Assembly (NCBI RefSeq): GCF_018739885.1
Contig: NZ_JADOES010000042.1
Coordinates: 1 to 48,412, forward strand
Length of the DNA stretch: 48,412 bases
Direction of reading: 5' to 3'
Source: Leptothoe spongobia TAU-MAC 1115
GTDB lineage: Bacteria; Cyanobacteriota; Cyanobacteriia; Phormidesmidales; Phormidesmidaceae
Both the position numbers and the translations under genes were made by a program. Positions 36,428-45,142 of the stretch are shown here, piece by piece (the stretch's first letter is position 1; every line of letters begins with the position of its first letter). Under the pieces are notes generated by a model that searched no databases, was not told where the DNA came from, and saw only the letters and a list, made by a program, of their open reading frames with translations.

Positions 36428-37411
36428 ATGTATAAATCTCCAGGAATTTTTATTGTTAGTTCAGGCCGATCGGGCACCACATTGCTTGTATCAATTTTGA
36501 ATGCAACCAAACAAATCTTTATTCCTTATGAAAGTGATTTTGTTGCGCGAGCATTTTCTCTATATGCTCAGAAAAAGGCTTTCAGCAAAAGTGATTATTT
36601 AGATTTGGTGGATATCTTTTATCGGTCTTCTCAACCTCAGGGATGGGGAATGAATAAAGATTTCCTTTGTGACTACCTATGCAAGTATAGACCTCAAAAC
36701 TTTTCTGCTGTTCATTCCCGAATTTGTCAGGCGTATCATGAACAGCACGGAACAACTAACTTAATTTGGGGAATTAAGGCACCTGTACTAATCGCAAGTT
36801 TAGACAGAATTAAGCGTATTCATCCCTCTAGTAAAATTCTACATATTGTTCGAGATGGTCGAGATGTTTACTTGTCTTATAAAAAAGTTCATAGAAAAAA
36901 CTCGATTAAGTTCGGCCCCAAAAATTTACTGGAAAATGCGCTTTACTGGGTAGATGGATTACGACGAATAGAAGATTATGGAGAGAGTGATAAAGTTTAT
37001 GAGTTGAAATATGAAACTATATTACAGAATCCCGATGTTGAGCTCAAACGACTCTGTAGCTTTTTGGGTGTTAAATATAGTTCATACATTCACGAAAAGT
37101 TTCAATCATTTGAAAAAAATCGTGCTCTGGTTCCTGAAAAGCTTTCAGAAGCACTACATGAAAAGGTTCACTCAGGGATTGATGCGACTAATTCCAAAAA
37201 GTATAAAGGACAGATGTCTGTCTTTCATAGATTTGTCTTTGAGGTATTAGCCTCCCCATACTTAGAGAAATATGACTATGAAATAGAATTTCCTTGGCTC
37301 GGTTCATCTCTCTTCTATCTACCAAGATTTCTTTTATATAAAACAGCAAGATTAATCAATGATTGGCGTTATGCTCGTCGTGATCTTAAGACTGCTTTGA
37401 AATCTGAATAG
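36428..37411 (+). CDS. sulfotransferase 2
   Basis: A 327-residue PAPS-dependent sulfotransferase. The 5'-phosphosulfate loop SSGRSGTTLLVSIL begins at residue 11 and the 3'-phosphate motif HIVRDGRDVYLSYKK lies near 139-153. The C-terminal part (about 250-327) has additional hydrophobic and basic residues (LFYLPRFLLYKTARL) that could bind the membrane. It is about 60 bp downstream of a GT4 gene and 63 bp upstream of a GT2 gene, consistent with co-expression and with sulfation of the sugar those enzymes add. It is only distantly similar to sulfotransferase 1. Confidence 0.9.
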   Translation: MYKSPGIFIVSSGRSGTTLLVSILNATKQIFIPYESDFVARAFSLYAQKKAFSKSDYLDLVDIFYRSSQPQGWGMNKDFLCDYLCKYRPQNFSAVHSRICQAYHEQHGTTNLIWGIKAPVLIASLDRIKRIHPSSKILHIVRDGRDVYLSYKKVHRKNSIKFGPKNLLENALYWVDGLRRIEDYGESDKVYELKYETILQNPDVELKRLCSFLGVKYSSYIHEKFQSFEKNRALVPEKLSEALHEKVHSGIDATNSKKYKGQMSVFHRFVFEVLASPYLEKYDYEIEFPWLGSSLFYLPRFLLYKTARLINDWRYARRDLKTALKSE

Positions 37412-37474
37412 CTGTAAGCTCATCTCATAGTTTTGATACTTAGTTGCTGAAAATTTTAAAAAATAAGACTGGTT

Positions 37475-38530
37475 ATGAATTCAAGTGCGGACAGAGCTTC
37501 AACAAAAATAATTCGAAGACTCAACCAGCTTCTGAAACTCTTGCCCTTGTCTGGAAAATCCAAGTATTTCGTTAAAAATTTATTCAAGAAGATTATAGAT
37601 TACTCTGAGTTAAAATTTCTTCTTTTGACAAGAAAAGCACCTCTGGAAATCTGCTTTGAAAATATAGAAGGTCTAACCGATTTTAACTTTTGCATACCTC
37701 TAAGAAGCGATAAAAAAGGCATCTCTGCTTTTATAAGAGCTAAAAATGAAGAAGATAAAATTCATAAGTGTTTAATGTCAATTATCGATGTTTTTGATGA
37801 GATAGTCCTTGTAGATAACAATAGTAATGATAATACTATTCACTTAGCTTACAGGTTTAAGGAAAAGTATGACTCAGATAATAAGCTAAAGATATTTAGT
37901 TATCCATTTGAAATGGCGAGATTTGGTTCTGAGTACAAGGAAGTTCCTGAAAACTCGATTCGCAATTTTACATATTTTTCGAACTATGCGATATCTCTTT
38001 GTACTCACCGATTTGTTTGTAAATGGGATGCTGATATGCTTTTTAAGCAAAGTAAATTATCCGAGTTTAGAGATTTTTATCAGAAGGTTGATAATGCAAA
38101 CTCAGACGGTGTTTGGAATTTGTATGGTCAAACTGTCTACAGAGACTCATTTGATAATTTTTGGCTTTCTCAGAAAGAAGTCTATTATGAGCCAAGGTTT
38201 TTTTCTCTAAGCTATTTTAATATTTATAAAAAAGGAAAATATTTTGAGATACTTGAGTCACCTTACTTAAATCTAGATTTCGATGTACTGTGGCGGAATA
38301 GAGATGTTGCAAGACCATTTGTTATGCGCAAAAGTTTTTCTCGACCTATGTTTTATGAATTAAAGTTTTTTAGCAGTGATGAGTTTTCCCATTGGACACC
38401 TAGCGAGTCATCACATACTCCTCGCAAGAGAAAGGAACTAGAAACATTTCAGTTGATTGCAACTGGGAATATTCAAAGTAGTGCTTTGCATTCTCCTATA
38501 CCAGAATCTTTATTATTTGTTGATTCATAA
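37475..38530 (+). CDS. GT2-type glycosyltransferase
   Basis: A 351-residue enzyme with a GT-A fold core placed after ~85 unusual N-terminal residues. ISAFIRAKNEEDKIHKCLMS and EIVLVDNNSNDNT (about 108-120) are the nucleotide-sugar-binding start of GT2, and KWDADML holds the metal-binding D185-A-D187. The region after 200 (GVWNLYGQTVYRD, SHWTPSES) is not a standard GT2 tail and resembles neither GT4 nor capsule synthases. It would add a sugar by inversion. The stop is followed by a 173-bp gap before the next gene. Confidence 0.85.
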   Translation: MNSSADRASTKIIRRLNQLLKLLPLSGKSKYFVKNLFKKIIDYSELKFLLLTRKAPLEICFENIEGLTDFNFCIPLRSDKKGISAFIRAKNEEDKIHKCLMSIIDVFDEIVLVDNNSNDNTIHLAYRFKEKYDSDNKLKIFSYPFEMARFGSEYKEVPENSIRNFTYFSNYAISLCTHRFVCKWDADMLFKQSKLSEFRDFYQKVDNANSDGVWNLYGQTVYRDSFDNFWLSQKEVYYEPRFFSLSYFNIYKKGKYFEILESPYLNLDFDVLWRNRDVARPFVMRKSFSRPMFYELKFFSSDEFSHWTPSESSHTPRKRKELETFQLIATGNIQSSALHSPIPESLLFVDS

Positions 38531-38703
38531 GCTCTTAGATTCGAGTTTTTCGTTATGTAGTTTTTCTGTCAAGGATTTTGCCTCAGAAAGTAAAAATCGA
38601 ATAAAATTTTTGATTTTTAAAGCCTTACATACCTTATCGAAAGGTATCCCTCTGAAGTAATTACTTATTCATCATAATGCGTTGTTTAACAAGGAACTGA
38701 GAA

Positions 38704-39978
38704 ATGAGCGATGTATTTAATCTAGCAGTAATTTTTACACATCCAACACAGCATCATGGTCCACTGTGGAGGAAGTTGAGTGAGCAATCGGGCTTGCGCG
38801 TAAAAGTATTTTATCTTTCTAATGAGAACCAAGTCGGTGGAGATGCCTTACTTGGAAAAGATTCGCAGTCCTGGGATGTTGATTTGTTGAGTGGTTATGA
38901 ATATGCTTATTTGAAAGATTTTTTTGGAAACACTCCTTTTGAGCAAAAGAAGACTTTCATTAGTCCAGAATTGCTTAAGCAGCTAACTCGCCAAAACTTT
39001 GATGCTGTTTTCATGCAGAGTTTTGTAAACTACTCTTATCGACTGACGGCTCTGTTATGTAAGCTGCGAAATATTCCACTTATTATGCAGAATGATGCCA
39101 GTATAATGTCTGACGCCCGCTACGGTCGGTTTCGATTAATTGTTATGGCTTTACTATATCCATGGATGAATAACCTGGCAGATTACTGGTTATCTTGTGG
39201 TGATCACAATGAGGTTCACTTACGACATTATGGTGTACCCGATGATAGGATCATTCGAGGATGTCATCCTGTTGATGGAGATCGTTTCAGACAAACTATT
39301 GCCGCTTTTCCCGACGAAATCTCACGTATACGAGAGGAGTTAACCTGGGATGATGACACCATTCTCTATGGCTTTATGGGTAAATATATTGCTCGTAAAA
39401 ACCCTTTTGAATTTATTGATGCAATTTCTAAAGCTCATCAACGGGATTCGCGAGTGCGCGGCATATTATTTGGTGGTGGAGAGTTAGAAGAGGCTATTAA
39501 CAAACGTGTAGCTGAGTTAGATGGTGAAGTGGTGAATTATGGCTTCGTAAATCAATCTAAAATTCCTCTTTATTTCGCTGCATTAGATGTTTTTGTCGTT
39601 ACTTCGTTCATTGACCCTCACCCTCTAGTGGTTTCAGAAGCAATGGTGTCGGGGACACCACCAATTCTGAGCGATCGCTGCGGTAACTGGGGCTACAACG
39701 ATACTGTACGTCATCGGTATAACGGTCTAGTTTACCCTTGTGGAAAAGTTGATATTCTGAGTGAAGCTATTCTTGAGATGACTGATAACGAGTTAAGAAG
39801 CCAGTATAGAGATCGCTCTAAAGAGATATTCAGTGAACAGGATCTATATTGTGAAGTTGATGCTTTTCTTGAGGTTATCGAACGAATTAAATCCAAAGGT
39901 AGTGACGCAGCTTCCCAGCTTTCACTTTCTAAAGCATCGTTAGAATCCATTGAGCGCGTTCCTGTGAATACTCCCTGA
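38704..39978 (+). CDS. GT4-type glycosyltransferase with altered EX7E
   Basis: A 424-residue GT4 enzyme. AAGGA lies upstream of the ATG. VIFTHPTQHHGPLWRKLS at the N-terminus and FMGKYIARKNPFEFIDAISK in the donor domain are typical of one bacterial subgroup. The EX7E position reads DPHPLVVSEAMVSGTPPI, so the first glutamate is Asp and the second is kept. The last ~30 residues are a Ser-rich tail. An HIP1 octamer lies in the gene (39671), the only one right of 15 kb. The next gene starts 31 bp downstream. Confidence 0.9.
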   Translation: MSDVFNLAVIFTHPTQHHGPLWRKLSEQSGLRVKVFYLSNENQVGGDALLGKDSQSWDVDLLSGYEYAYLKDFFGNTPFEQKKTFISPELLKQLTRQNFDAVFMQSFVNYSYRLTALLCKLRNIPLIMQNDASIMSDARYGRFRLIVMALLYPWMNNLADYWLSCGDHNEVHLRHYGVPDDRIIRGCHPVDGDRFRQTIAAFPDEISRIREELTWDDDTILYGFMGKYIARKNPFEFIDAISKAHQRDSRVRGILFGGGELEEAINKRVAELDGEVVNYGFVNQSKIPLYFAALDVFVVTSFIDPHPLVVSEAMVSGTPPILSDRCGNWGYNDTVRHRYNGLVYPCGKVDILSEAILEMTDNELRSQYRDRSKEIFSEQDLYCEVDAFLEVIERIKSKGSDAASQLSLSKASLESIERVPVNTP

Positions 39979-40009
39979 TAAGCCTAATCTCAAATGAAGC
40001 TAGTGAACT

Positions 40010-41248
40010 ATGAAAGTACTCATATCTGCTTATTCCTGTGAACCTGGCAGAGGATCAGAACGAGGGGTTGGTTGGAATGTTGCTTGCGAAGCAGCCAAGC
40101 GCCACGAAGTTTGGGTTCTTACCCGGCCGGATGAAAGCAAAGAAGCCATTGAGGCTGAATTATTAGCAAGACCCATTCCTAATTTTCATTTTGTTTACTG
40201 TACTTTGCCTTTTTGGCAAGATAGTATGCGCTTCGGTCAATCTGGAGCTATGCAGATTCATTATTATCTATGGCAAATTCAAGCTTATTTTGTGGCTCGA
40301 CGCTTGCATCAAGATATTAAATTCGATGTTATTCACCATGTGACCTTTGTAAAATATTCTGCCCCTAGTTTACTTTCTCTAATACCTACTCCTTTTGTCT
40401 GGGGGCCTGTGGGTGGTGGCGAATCGGCCCCTTCCAAATTTTGGAAAGACTTTTCTTTGCGTGCTCGATTGTATGAATTAGCGAGGAATTTTGTTCGTAA
40501 CGTTGGACAGCGTGATCCTCTTGTTACTTTAACTGTCCATAATAGTACTATCGTTCGTGCTACTACTGACGATACTGCTAAGAGGCTTTATTACATGGGA
40601 GCCTCTCAAGTACATGTTGTTCCAGAGGTTGGCTTATTAGATGAGGAGATCTCAGTTCTTAATAACTTCCCGTCGCCATCATCTCAACCTATCCGATTCA
40701 TTAGCATGGGGCGTTTGCTCCACTGGAAGGGATTTCATTTGGGGATTCAAGCGTTTGCTAAGGCTAATTTGCCTGATGCAGAATATTGGTTAGTTGGTAA
40801 TGGACCGGAATTAGACAATTTGCAGTACCTTGCGCAAGATTGTGGCGTTGCAAATCAGATTAAGTTCTGGGGACGTTTATCCCGCGAAGATACTTTGGAA
40901 AATTTAGGAAAGAGTCATGTTCTAGTTCACCCTAGTTTGCATGATTCTGGTGGATGGGTATGTATTGAGGCCATGGCATCTGGTCGTCCTGTAATTTGTC
41001 TAGACCTAGGTGGTCCTGCTGTTCAGGTTACGGAGCAGGCTGGATTTAAGATACCTGCGCATAAACCTGAACAAACAGTTGATGATATAGCACTAGCCAT
41101 GCGAAAGCTTGCCTATGCTCCCGATTTGCGGGTCCGGATGGGACAAGTCGGCAAGAAAATTGTTGATGAAAACTTCAGTTGGAAAGTTGTAGGTAAACGC
41201 CTAGATAACACTTATCAAAACGCGGTAAGTCTACACGGTAAAGCCTAA
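40010..41248 (+). CDS. GT4-type glycosyltransferase
   Basis: A 412-residue GT4 enzyme. The start MKVLISAYSCEPGRGSERG contains the Gly-rich acceptor loop, followed by VIHHVTFVKYSAPS and VWGPVGGGESAP, features of a widespread EPS GT4 subgroup. The EX7E equivalent is DSGGWVCIEAMASGRPVI, with Asp in place of the first Glu. GRLLHWKGFHLGIQAF is the donor-binding turn. It is 31 bp after the previous glycosyltransferase gene, so the two are surely co-transcribed. Confidence 0.92.
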   Translation: MKVLISAYSCEPGRGSERGVGWNVACEAAKRHEVWVLTRPDESKEAIEAELLARPIPNFHFVYCTLPFWQDSMRFGQSGAMQIHYYLWQIQAYFVARRLHQDIKFDVIHHVTFVKYSAPSLLSLIPTPFVWGPVGGGESAPSKFWKDFSLRARLYELARNFVRNVGQRDPLVTLTVHNSTIVRATTDDTAKRLYYMGASQVHVVPEVGLLDEEISVLNNFPSPSSQPIRFISMGRLLHWKGFHLGIQAFAKANLPDAEYWLVGNGPELDNLQYLAQDCGVANQIKFWGRLSREDTLENLGKSHVLVHPSLHDSGGWVCIEAMASGRPVICLDLGGPAVQVTEQAGFKIPAHKPEQTVDDIALAMRKLAYAPDLRVRMGQVGKKIVDENFSWKVVGKRLDNTYQNAVSLHGKA

Positions 41249-41321
41249 ATCTTAGTAACCGACCTCAAAGGATTCAGGGCTAATAAGAAACTTATCGTTA
41301 ACATCAAAGTCTGAACTCACT

Positions 41322-42668
41322 ATGCTAATTGACGTTTATCCAGTTATTCTTCCAGAAAGTTCCAGTCTACAAAGGAACCTGAGGAAAAACTTTCGTACTA
41401 CAGATGGGGAACCACTGAACAAGAAAGATCTGTCCGAGTATGACAGAAAGGTTATTTTCTATGATGTTTTCTTTGATCCAAGTAATCAATTTATCTATGC
41501 GCTTGGTCCACCATTGTTAAATTTATGGGAAGGACTATCACCCATCAGTGTTTATATCAACCAAAAGAAAGTTGAGTTTGAACTAGTTGAAACTGTCGGT
41601 AGAAGCACTACTTTCCTTTGCGGTAAGTTGAATGCTGACCATCAAGTGAGAAAGAAAAATGAGATTTTAATTGATTTGGGTGGGATATTTCAATATGAGC
41701 TGATAATTCCTAAGAATGAATATCAAAATGAGTCAAGACTAACTTTAATGACACTGCAAAAGAATAATGAAATTAGATGGATAAAAGACTGGATTTCATA
41801 TTATCGAGCTGCTCATGGGGTAGAAATTGTAGTTCTATATGATAACAATAGTACTTATCAAGAAAGTTTGGACCAAAAAATTGACAGTCAATCAAACTCT
41901 ACATTGATCGTACGCTGGAATTTTTTATATGGCCCCACTGAAAGCACAGTTAATCACTTTTGTCAACTAGCAGCCTTAAATCATTGTAGATTAAAGTTCG
42001 GGAACAATAATTATTGCTTAAACTTTGATATCGATGAGATGCTAGTTCTTAATAATAAAGAAAAAAGAATTGATGATTTTCTAAAAGACTATGATGTTGC
42101 ATATTTTAGTAGCTTTAAAGTTCCTTACATACAGCCTGAGCACAATGATTATTCCTATAGAGATTTTCCTAAAAGGAATCGCTACTCTCTGAAGCTTAAT
42201 CGAAGGAAGAAAGGTCAAAAGAGTAATCTTCATAAGTATGTTTACAAGTTTTCGGCAGTATGGATGGCTAAGGTTCACCAGGTACAATTCTTTAGAGAGA
42301 TCCCTCTTAGAGAGTGGCTCGCAGTAAAGATTTTGGATGTTATTGAAAGGATACAGATCCAGTATACGAAATTATTTAAGTTAGAAGGGAAACTTCAATC
42401 CTTTTTCGATTCTATTTTTGAAAATCTTGTTATCTATATAGGAAAATCTATGCTCAACAGTTATTTTGTACCTATTGAAGAGGGTTTCTTTCTAGACTAC
42501 GTAGGTATTACTACTAATTGGAAATCATCTTATTGGAACCGTTTAGAAGTAAAGCACAGTGAAGGTTCTTCCTATGAGCTAACAGAAGATTTTTCTGTAA
42601 TAAGAATTTTTGATTCTATAGATAGGGCTGCTATTCCACAAATAAAAGCTTCAGAGACTTTAGAGTAG
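41322..42668 (+). CDS. GT92-like glycosyltransferase (DUF23 type)
   Basis: A 448-residue protein. About 140 N-terminal residues form a beta-rich domain without a known name. The catalytic part begins LMTLQKNNEIRWIKDWISYY, then VVLYDNNST and NFDIDEML with metal-binding Asp236 and Asp238. This pattern (kN-E-wi-eWi-yh, DNnS, DxDEF) is that of GT92/DUF23-like enzymes that add galactose or related sugars. The stop codon is the first TAG of a TAGA tandem repeat. Sugar unknown. Confidence 0.82.
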   Translation: MLIDVYPVILPESSSLQRNLRKNFRTTDGEPLNKKDLSEYDRKVIFYDVFFDPSNQFIYALGPPLLNLWEGLSPISVYINQKKVEFELVETVGRSTTFLCGKLNADHQVRKKNEILIDLGGIFQYELIIPKNEYQNESRLTLMTLQKNNEIRWIKDWISYYRAAHGVEIVVLYDNNSTYQESLDQKIDSQSNSTLIVRWNFLYGPTESTVNHFCQLAALNHCRLKFGNNNYCLNFDIDEMLVLNNKEKRIDDFLKDYDVAYFSSFKVPYIQPEHNDYSYRDFPKRNRYSLKLNRRKKGQKSNLHKYVYKFSAVWMAKVHQVQFFREIPLREWLAVKILDVIERIQIQYTKLFKLEGKLQSFFDSIFENLVIYIGKSMLNSYFVPIEEGFFLDYVGITTNWKSSYWNRLEVKHSEGSSYELTEDFSVIRIFDSIDRAAIPQIKASETLE

Positions 42669-42689
42669 ATAGATAGATAGATAGATAGA
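42666..42689 (+). repeat. TAGA tetranucleotide tandem repeat, six units
   Basis: Six perfect TAGA units starting exactly at the stop codon of the GT92-like gene. Every reading frame through this repeat meets a TAG, so slippage would not extend the protein but would change the distance to the next gene. Confidence 0.9.
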
Positions 42690-42822
42690 GTGGAGGTGTA
42701 AAAGTTACGATATCAATCTGAAAATCAATTAATAGCATAATTTTATGCTGTATTCTTAAGCCACGTGTTGGTATAAATATTTTCAACTAAGAGAAGGAAA
42801 AATACTTTATAAATTTAAAGAT

Positions 42823-43629
42823 ATGAGTGCCATTCAACTAATTGAGCAAATGAAAAAACCGCTTCGAACCTTGAGAGATATAGGTTGTGAGGCCCGAGCT
42901 AGCCAGCTGGCTTGGCGGTTTTGCGTTGGAGAAGACTATCAGCGAATATACCATTATCATATTCGCAAAACGGCAGGCACTAGCCTTAATTCGGCTTTTT
43001 GGAATTTGGCAGGATTAGATCTGAAATCTATAGGTAGAAAACTGTATATTTTCAAAAATGGTTATGTTTTTGTTCATAACAGCAAGAAGGCGATTGAAAA
43101 TGGTAGTTATTTTTTTGCTAACTCCCACAATCCATCACACGCATTAGACTTGCCTGACAAAACGTTTACGATCACTGTTTTACGGTCACCTGTTAAAAGG
43201 GTTTTGTCGTTTTACCGCTACATGTATTTTATTCAAAACGATCCAACAGCTCAATTTAATGATCCTCTTTGGAAGGAGGCTTCTCACGAGGCTAAAAGAT
43301 TATTAGTGGGCTCGTCGTTTCATGACTTTTTAGATCGCCTTCCTCGACATGATTTGACTCCCCAACTTTATATGTTTTCATCACAGTATGATGTGTCAGA
43401 GGCAATAGATAAGGCCATTAGTTGCTCTGCTGTTCTCTTTACTGAGAACTTTAACGAAGACGTTATAAATTTAGGTAAGCGCTTGAAGCTACCGCTAAAA
43501 CCATCACAAGAACGTAGATTTGTTCCTAAGGTTGATCTCAGCTTATCTTCTTCTGAAGAAGAACGATTGCAAGAAATGTTGGAAGATGAAGTTGCCTTCT
43601 ATAAAAAGGTAAGGTCTGTTACGAGCTGA
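42823..43629 (+). CDS. sulfotransferase 3 (family 2-like)
   Basis: A 268-residue protein of the Sulfotransfer_2-like group. The 5'-phosphosulfate loop is YHYHIRKTAGTSLNSAFW (from about residue 44; the RKTAGTSL form resembles carbohydrate 2-O-sulfotransferases) and the 3'-phosphate motif is TVLRSPVKRVLSFYRYM (about 118-134). LTPQLYMFS and VLFTENFNED are also typical. It is thus different in type from the two other sulfotransferases of the run and may act on another position of the polymer. It is preceded by a 154-bp gap that includes the TAGA repeat. Confidence 0.85.
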   Translation: MSAIQLIEQMKKPLRTLRDIGCEARASQLAWRFCVGEDYQRIYHYHIRKTAGTSLNSAFWNLAGLDLKSIGRKLYIFKNGYVFVHNSKKAIENGSYFFANSHNPSHALDLPDKTFTITVLRSPVKRVLSFYRYMYFIQNDPTAQFNDPLWKEASHEAKRLLVGSSFHDFLDRLPRHDLTPQLYMFSSQYDVSEAIDKAISCSAVLFTENFNEDVINLGKRLKLPLKPSQERRFVPKVDLSLSSSEEERLQEMLEDEVAFYKKVRSVTS

Positions 43630-43931
43630 AGGACTATAATAATAGGAGTCTTGAGAAGATACACATTGTAACATCTATATATATGAGCTCCTGTATCATA
43701 AATATTTCTTAGTTCATACAAAATGTCTATTTGTTAGAGATTTTATTTTTCTTGTTATTTTTAGCTCATAAGTAGGCCAGGGTTAAAACAATCAATTAAG
43801 TTTCCTTTTGCCAACTAAGCTAAAACCCTTTTCTCACATAGAATTCAACTGTATTTACATTTCAAAACTTACTTCGACTTTTCTACCCTTACCTACTTAA
43901 AATTTTTGCTAATTTCCCCTGGTGTTTATAG
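43630..43931. other. 300-bp gap, nothing recognised
   Basis: AT-rich sequence between sulfotransferase 3 and the last glycosyltransferase. No frame, clear promoter or hairpin is seen. Confidence 0.5.
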
Positions 43932-45062
43932 ATGCATATTTTAATTTCTGCGTTGCACCGCCCCCTAAAACCAACTGGTGTTTGTAGACATGCAGTAAAT
44001 TTAGCCCAATGCTTGGTTAGTACTGGCCGAGTGAATTCTGTGTCTCTAGTAGTTGGAGAATGGCAAAAACTTTATTTTGAGGAATTGTTTAATCTTGATT
44101 CAAAAGAAATCCAGCTAGTAAGTGTTGATATTAAAAATAACTCTTTCTCCCGAAACTTTTGGCTTATGTTTGGCCTACCAAAACTTGCTAAACAACTCCG
44201 GCCAGATTTAATTCATATGTCCTTTCCTTTGCCTATTATCAGGCAATTATACAAAGTTCCGATTGTATCAACCATTCATGATCTATATCCGTATGAATGT
44301 CCAGAGAACTTTGGTTATCCACAGGTTTTATTTAACCAGCTTTTTCTTCGACAATGTATTAGTGGTAGTGATGGTCTTGCTTGTGTATCTAGATGTACGC
44401 TAGAAACATTAGAAAATCATTTTTCTTTTGTCAAAAAACAAAATAAAACAGAAGTTATTTACAATGCTATAGACTTTGCAAACATAAAATCTAAAGCTCC
44501 TGATTGTTTGGTAGATAGCTTAACTGATTCTTTCTTACTAAATGTTGCTCAACATCGCAAAAATAAAAATCTAGATCTTTTAATTCAAGCTTATAGTGTA
44601 TTGATTACACAAGATAAAATTCAACCTAAAACAAAGCTCTTATTGATTGGAAATACAGGGCCTGAAACTAATTATTTGGAACGTCTAGTTCAAACCTTAG
44701 ATCTTGATGAACAAGTTATGTTTATCTCGGGGATTGAGGATGGGGAGTTACGTTGGCTTTACGAGCATGCACTTGTATTTGTTATGCCCTCTTCAAATGA
44801 AGGATTTTGTTTGCCCTTGGTCGAAGCGTTGATATTAAATTGTCCGGTTGTATGCTCGGATATCTCCATTTTCCGGGAAGTTGGATCATCGCATTGCCGA
44901 TACATAGACCTATATAAAAACCCAGTTCTAAACTTATCATCGGCAATTGCTGCAAGCCTTAATGAAGGAGCCTTAGATTCAGCGTATACTGAATCTAGGT
45001 TCTCAAAAAATAACATAGCTCATCAGCTTTTAGATTTCTACACTTCTATTCAAACTGTTTAA
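43932..45062 (+). CDS. GT4-type glycosyltransferase
   Basis: A 376-residue GT4 enzyme of the mannosyl-/rhamnosyl-transferase style: TGVCRHAVNLAQCLVS (acceptor loop), LIHMSFPLPI, VSTIHDLYPYECPENFG, SRCTLETLENHF and LLNVAQHRKNKNLDLLIQAY. The EX7E pair is Glu290/Glu298 in NEGFCLPLVEAL. The gene contains a 9-bp inverted repeat at 44974-44997. It is followed by the polymerase gene 80 bp downstream. It probably adds one of the last sugars before flipping, but order cannot be told. Confidence 0.92.
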   Translation: MHILISALHRPLKPTGVCRHAVNLAQCLVSTGRVNSVSLVVGEWQKLYFEELFNLDSKEIQLVSVDIKNNSFSRNFWLMFGLPKLAKQLRPDLIHMSFPLPIIRQLYKVPIVSTIHDLYPYECPENFGYPQVLFNQLFLRQCISGSDGLACVSRCTLETLENHFSFVKKQNKTEVIYNAIDFANIKSKAPDCLVDSLTDSFLLNVAQHRKNKNLDLLIQAYSVLITQDKIQPKTKLLLIGNTGPETNYLERLVQTLDLDEQVMFISGIEDGELRWLYEHALVFVMPSSNEGFCLPLVEALILNCPVVCSDISIFREVGSSHCRYIDLYKNPVLNLSSAIAASLNEGALDSAYTESRFSKNNIAHQLLDFYTSIQTV

Positions 45063-45142
45063 TGTGTCTACCTTAATAAACTAGTTTTAGATTTTATATC
45101 GGTTCTTTATTAATTGTCAGTCATAAGTAGCAAGAAGATCCT

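Noticed and set aside
38457..38660. 67-codon frame at the end of the GT2 gene
   Set aside because: Starts inside the GT2 gene in another frame, with no ribosome site; looks like chance.
42666..42689. Phase-variable protein through the TAGA repeat
   Set aside because: TAG occurs in every frame of the repeat, so slippage cannot restore or extend a reading frame.
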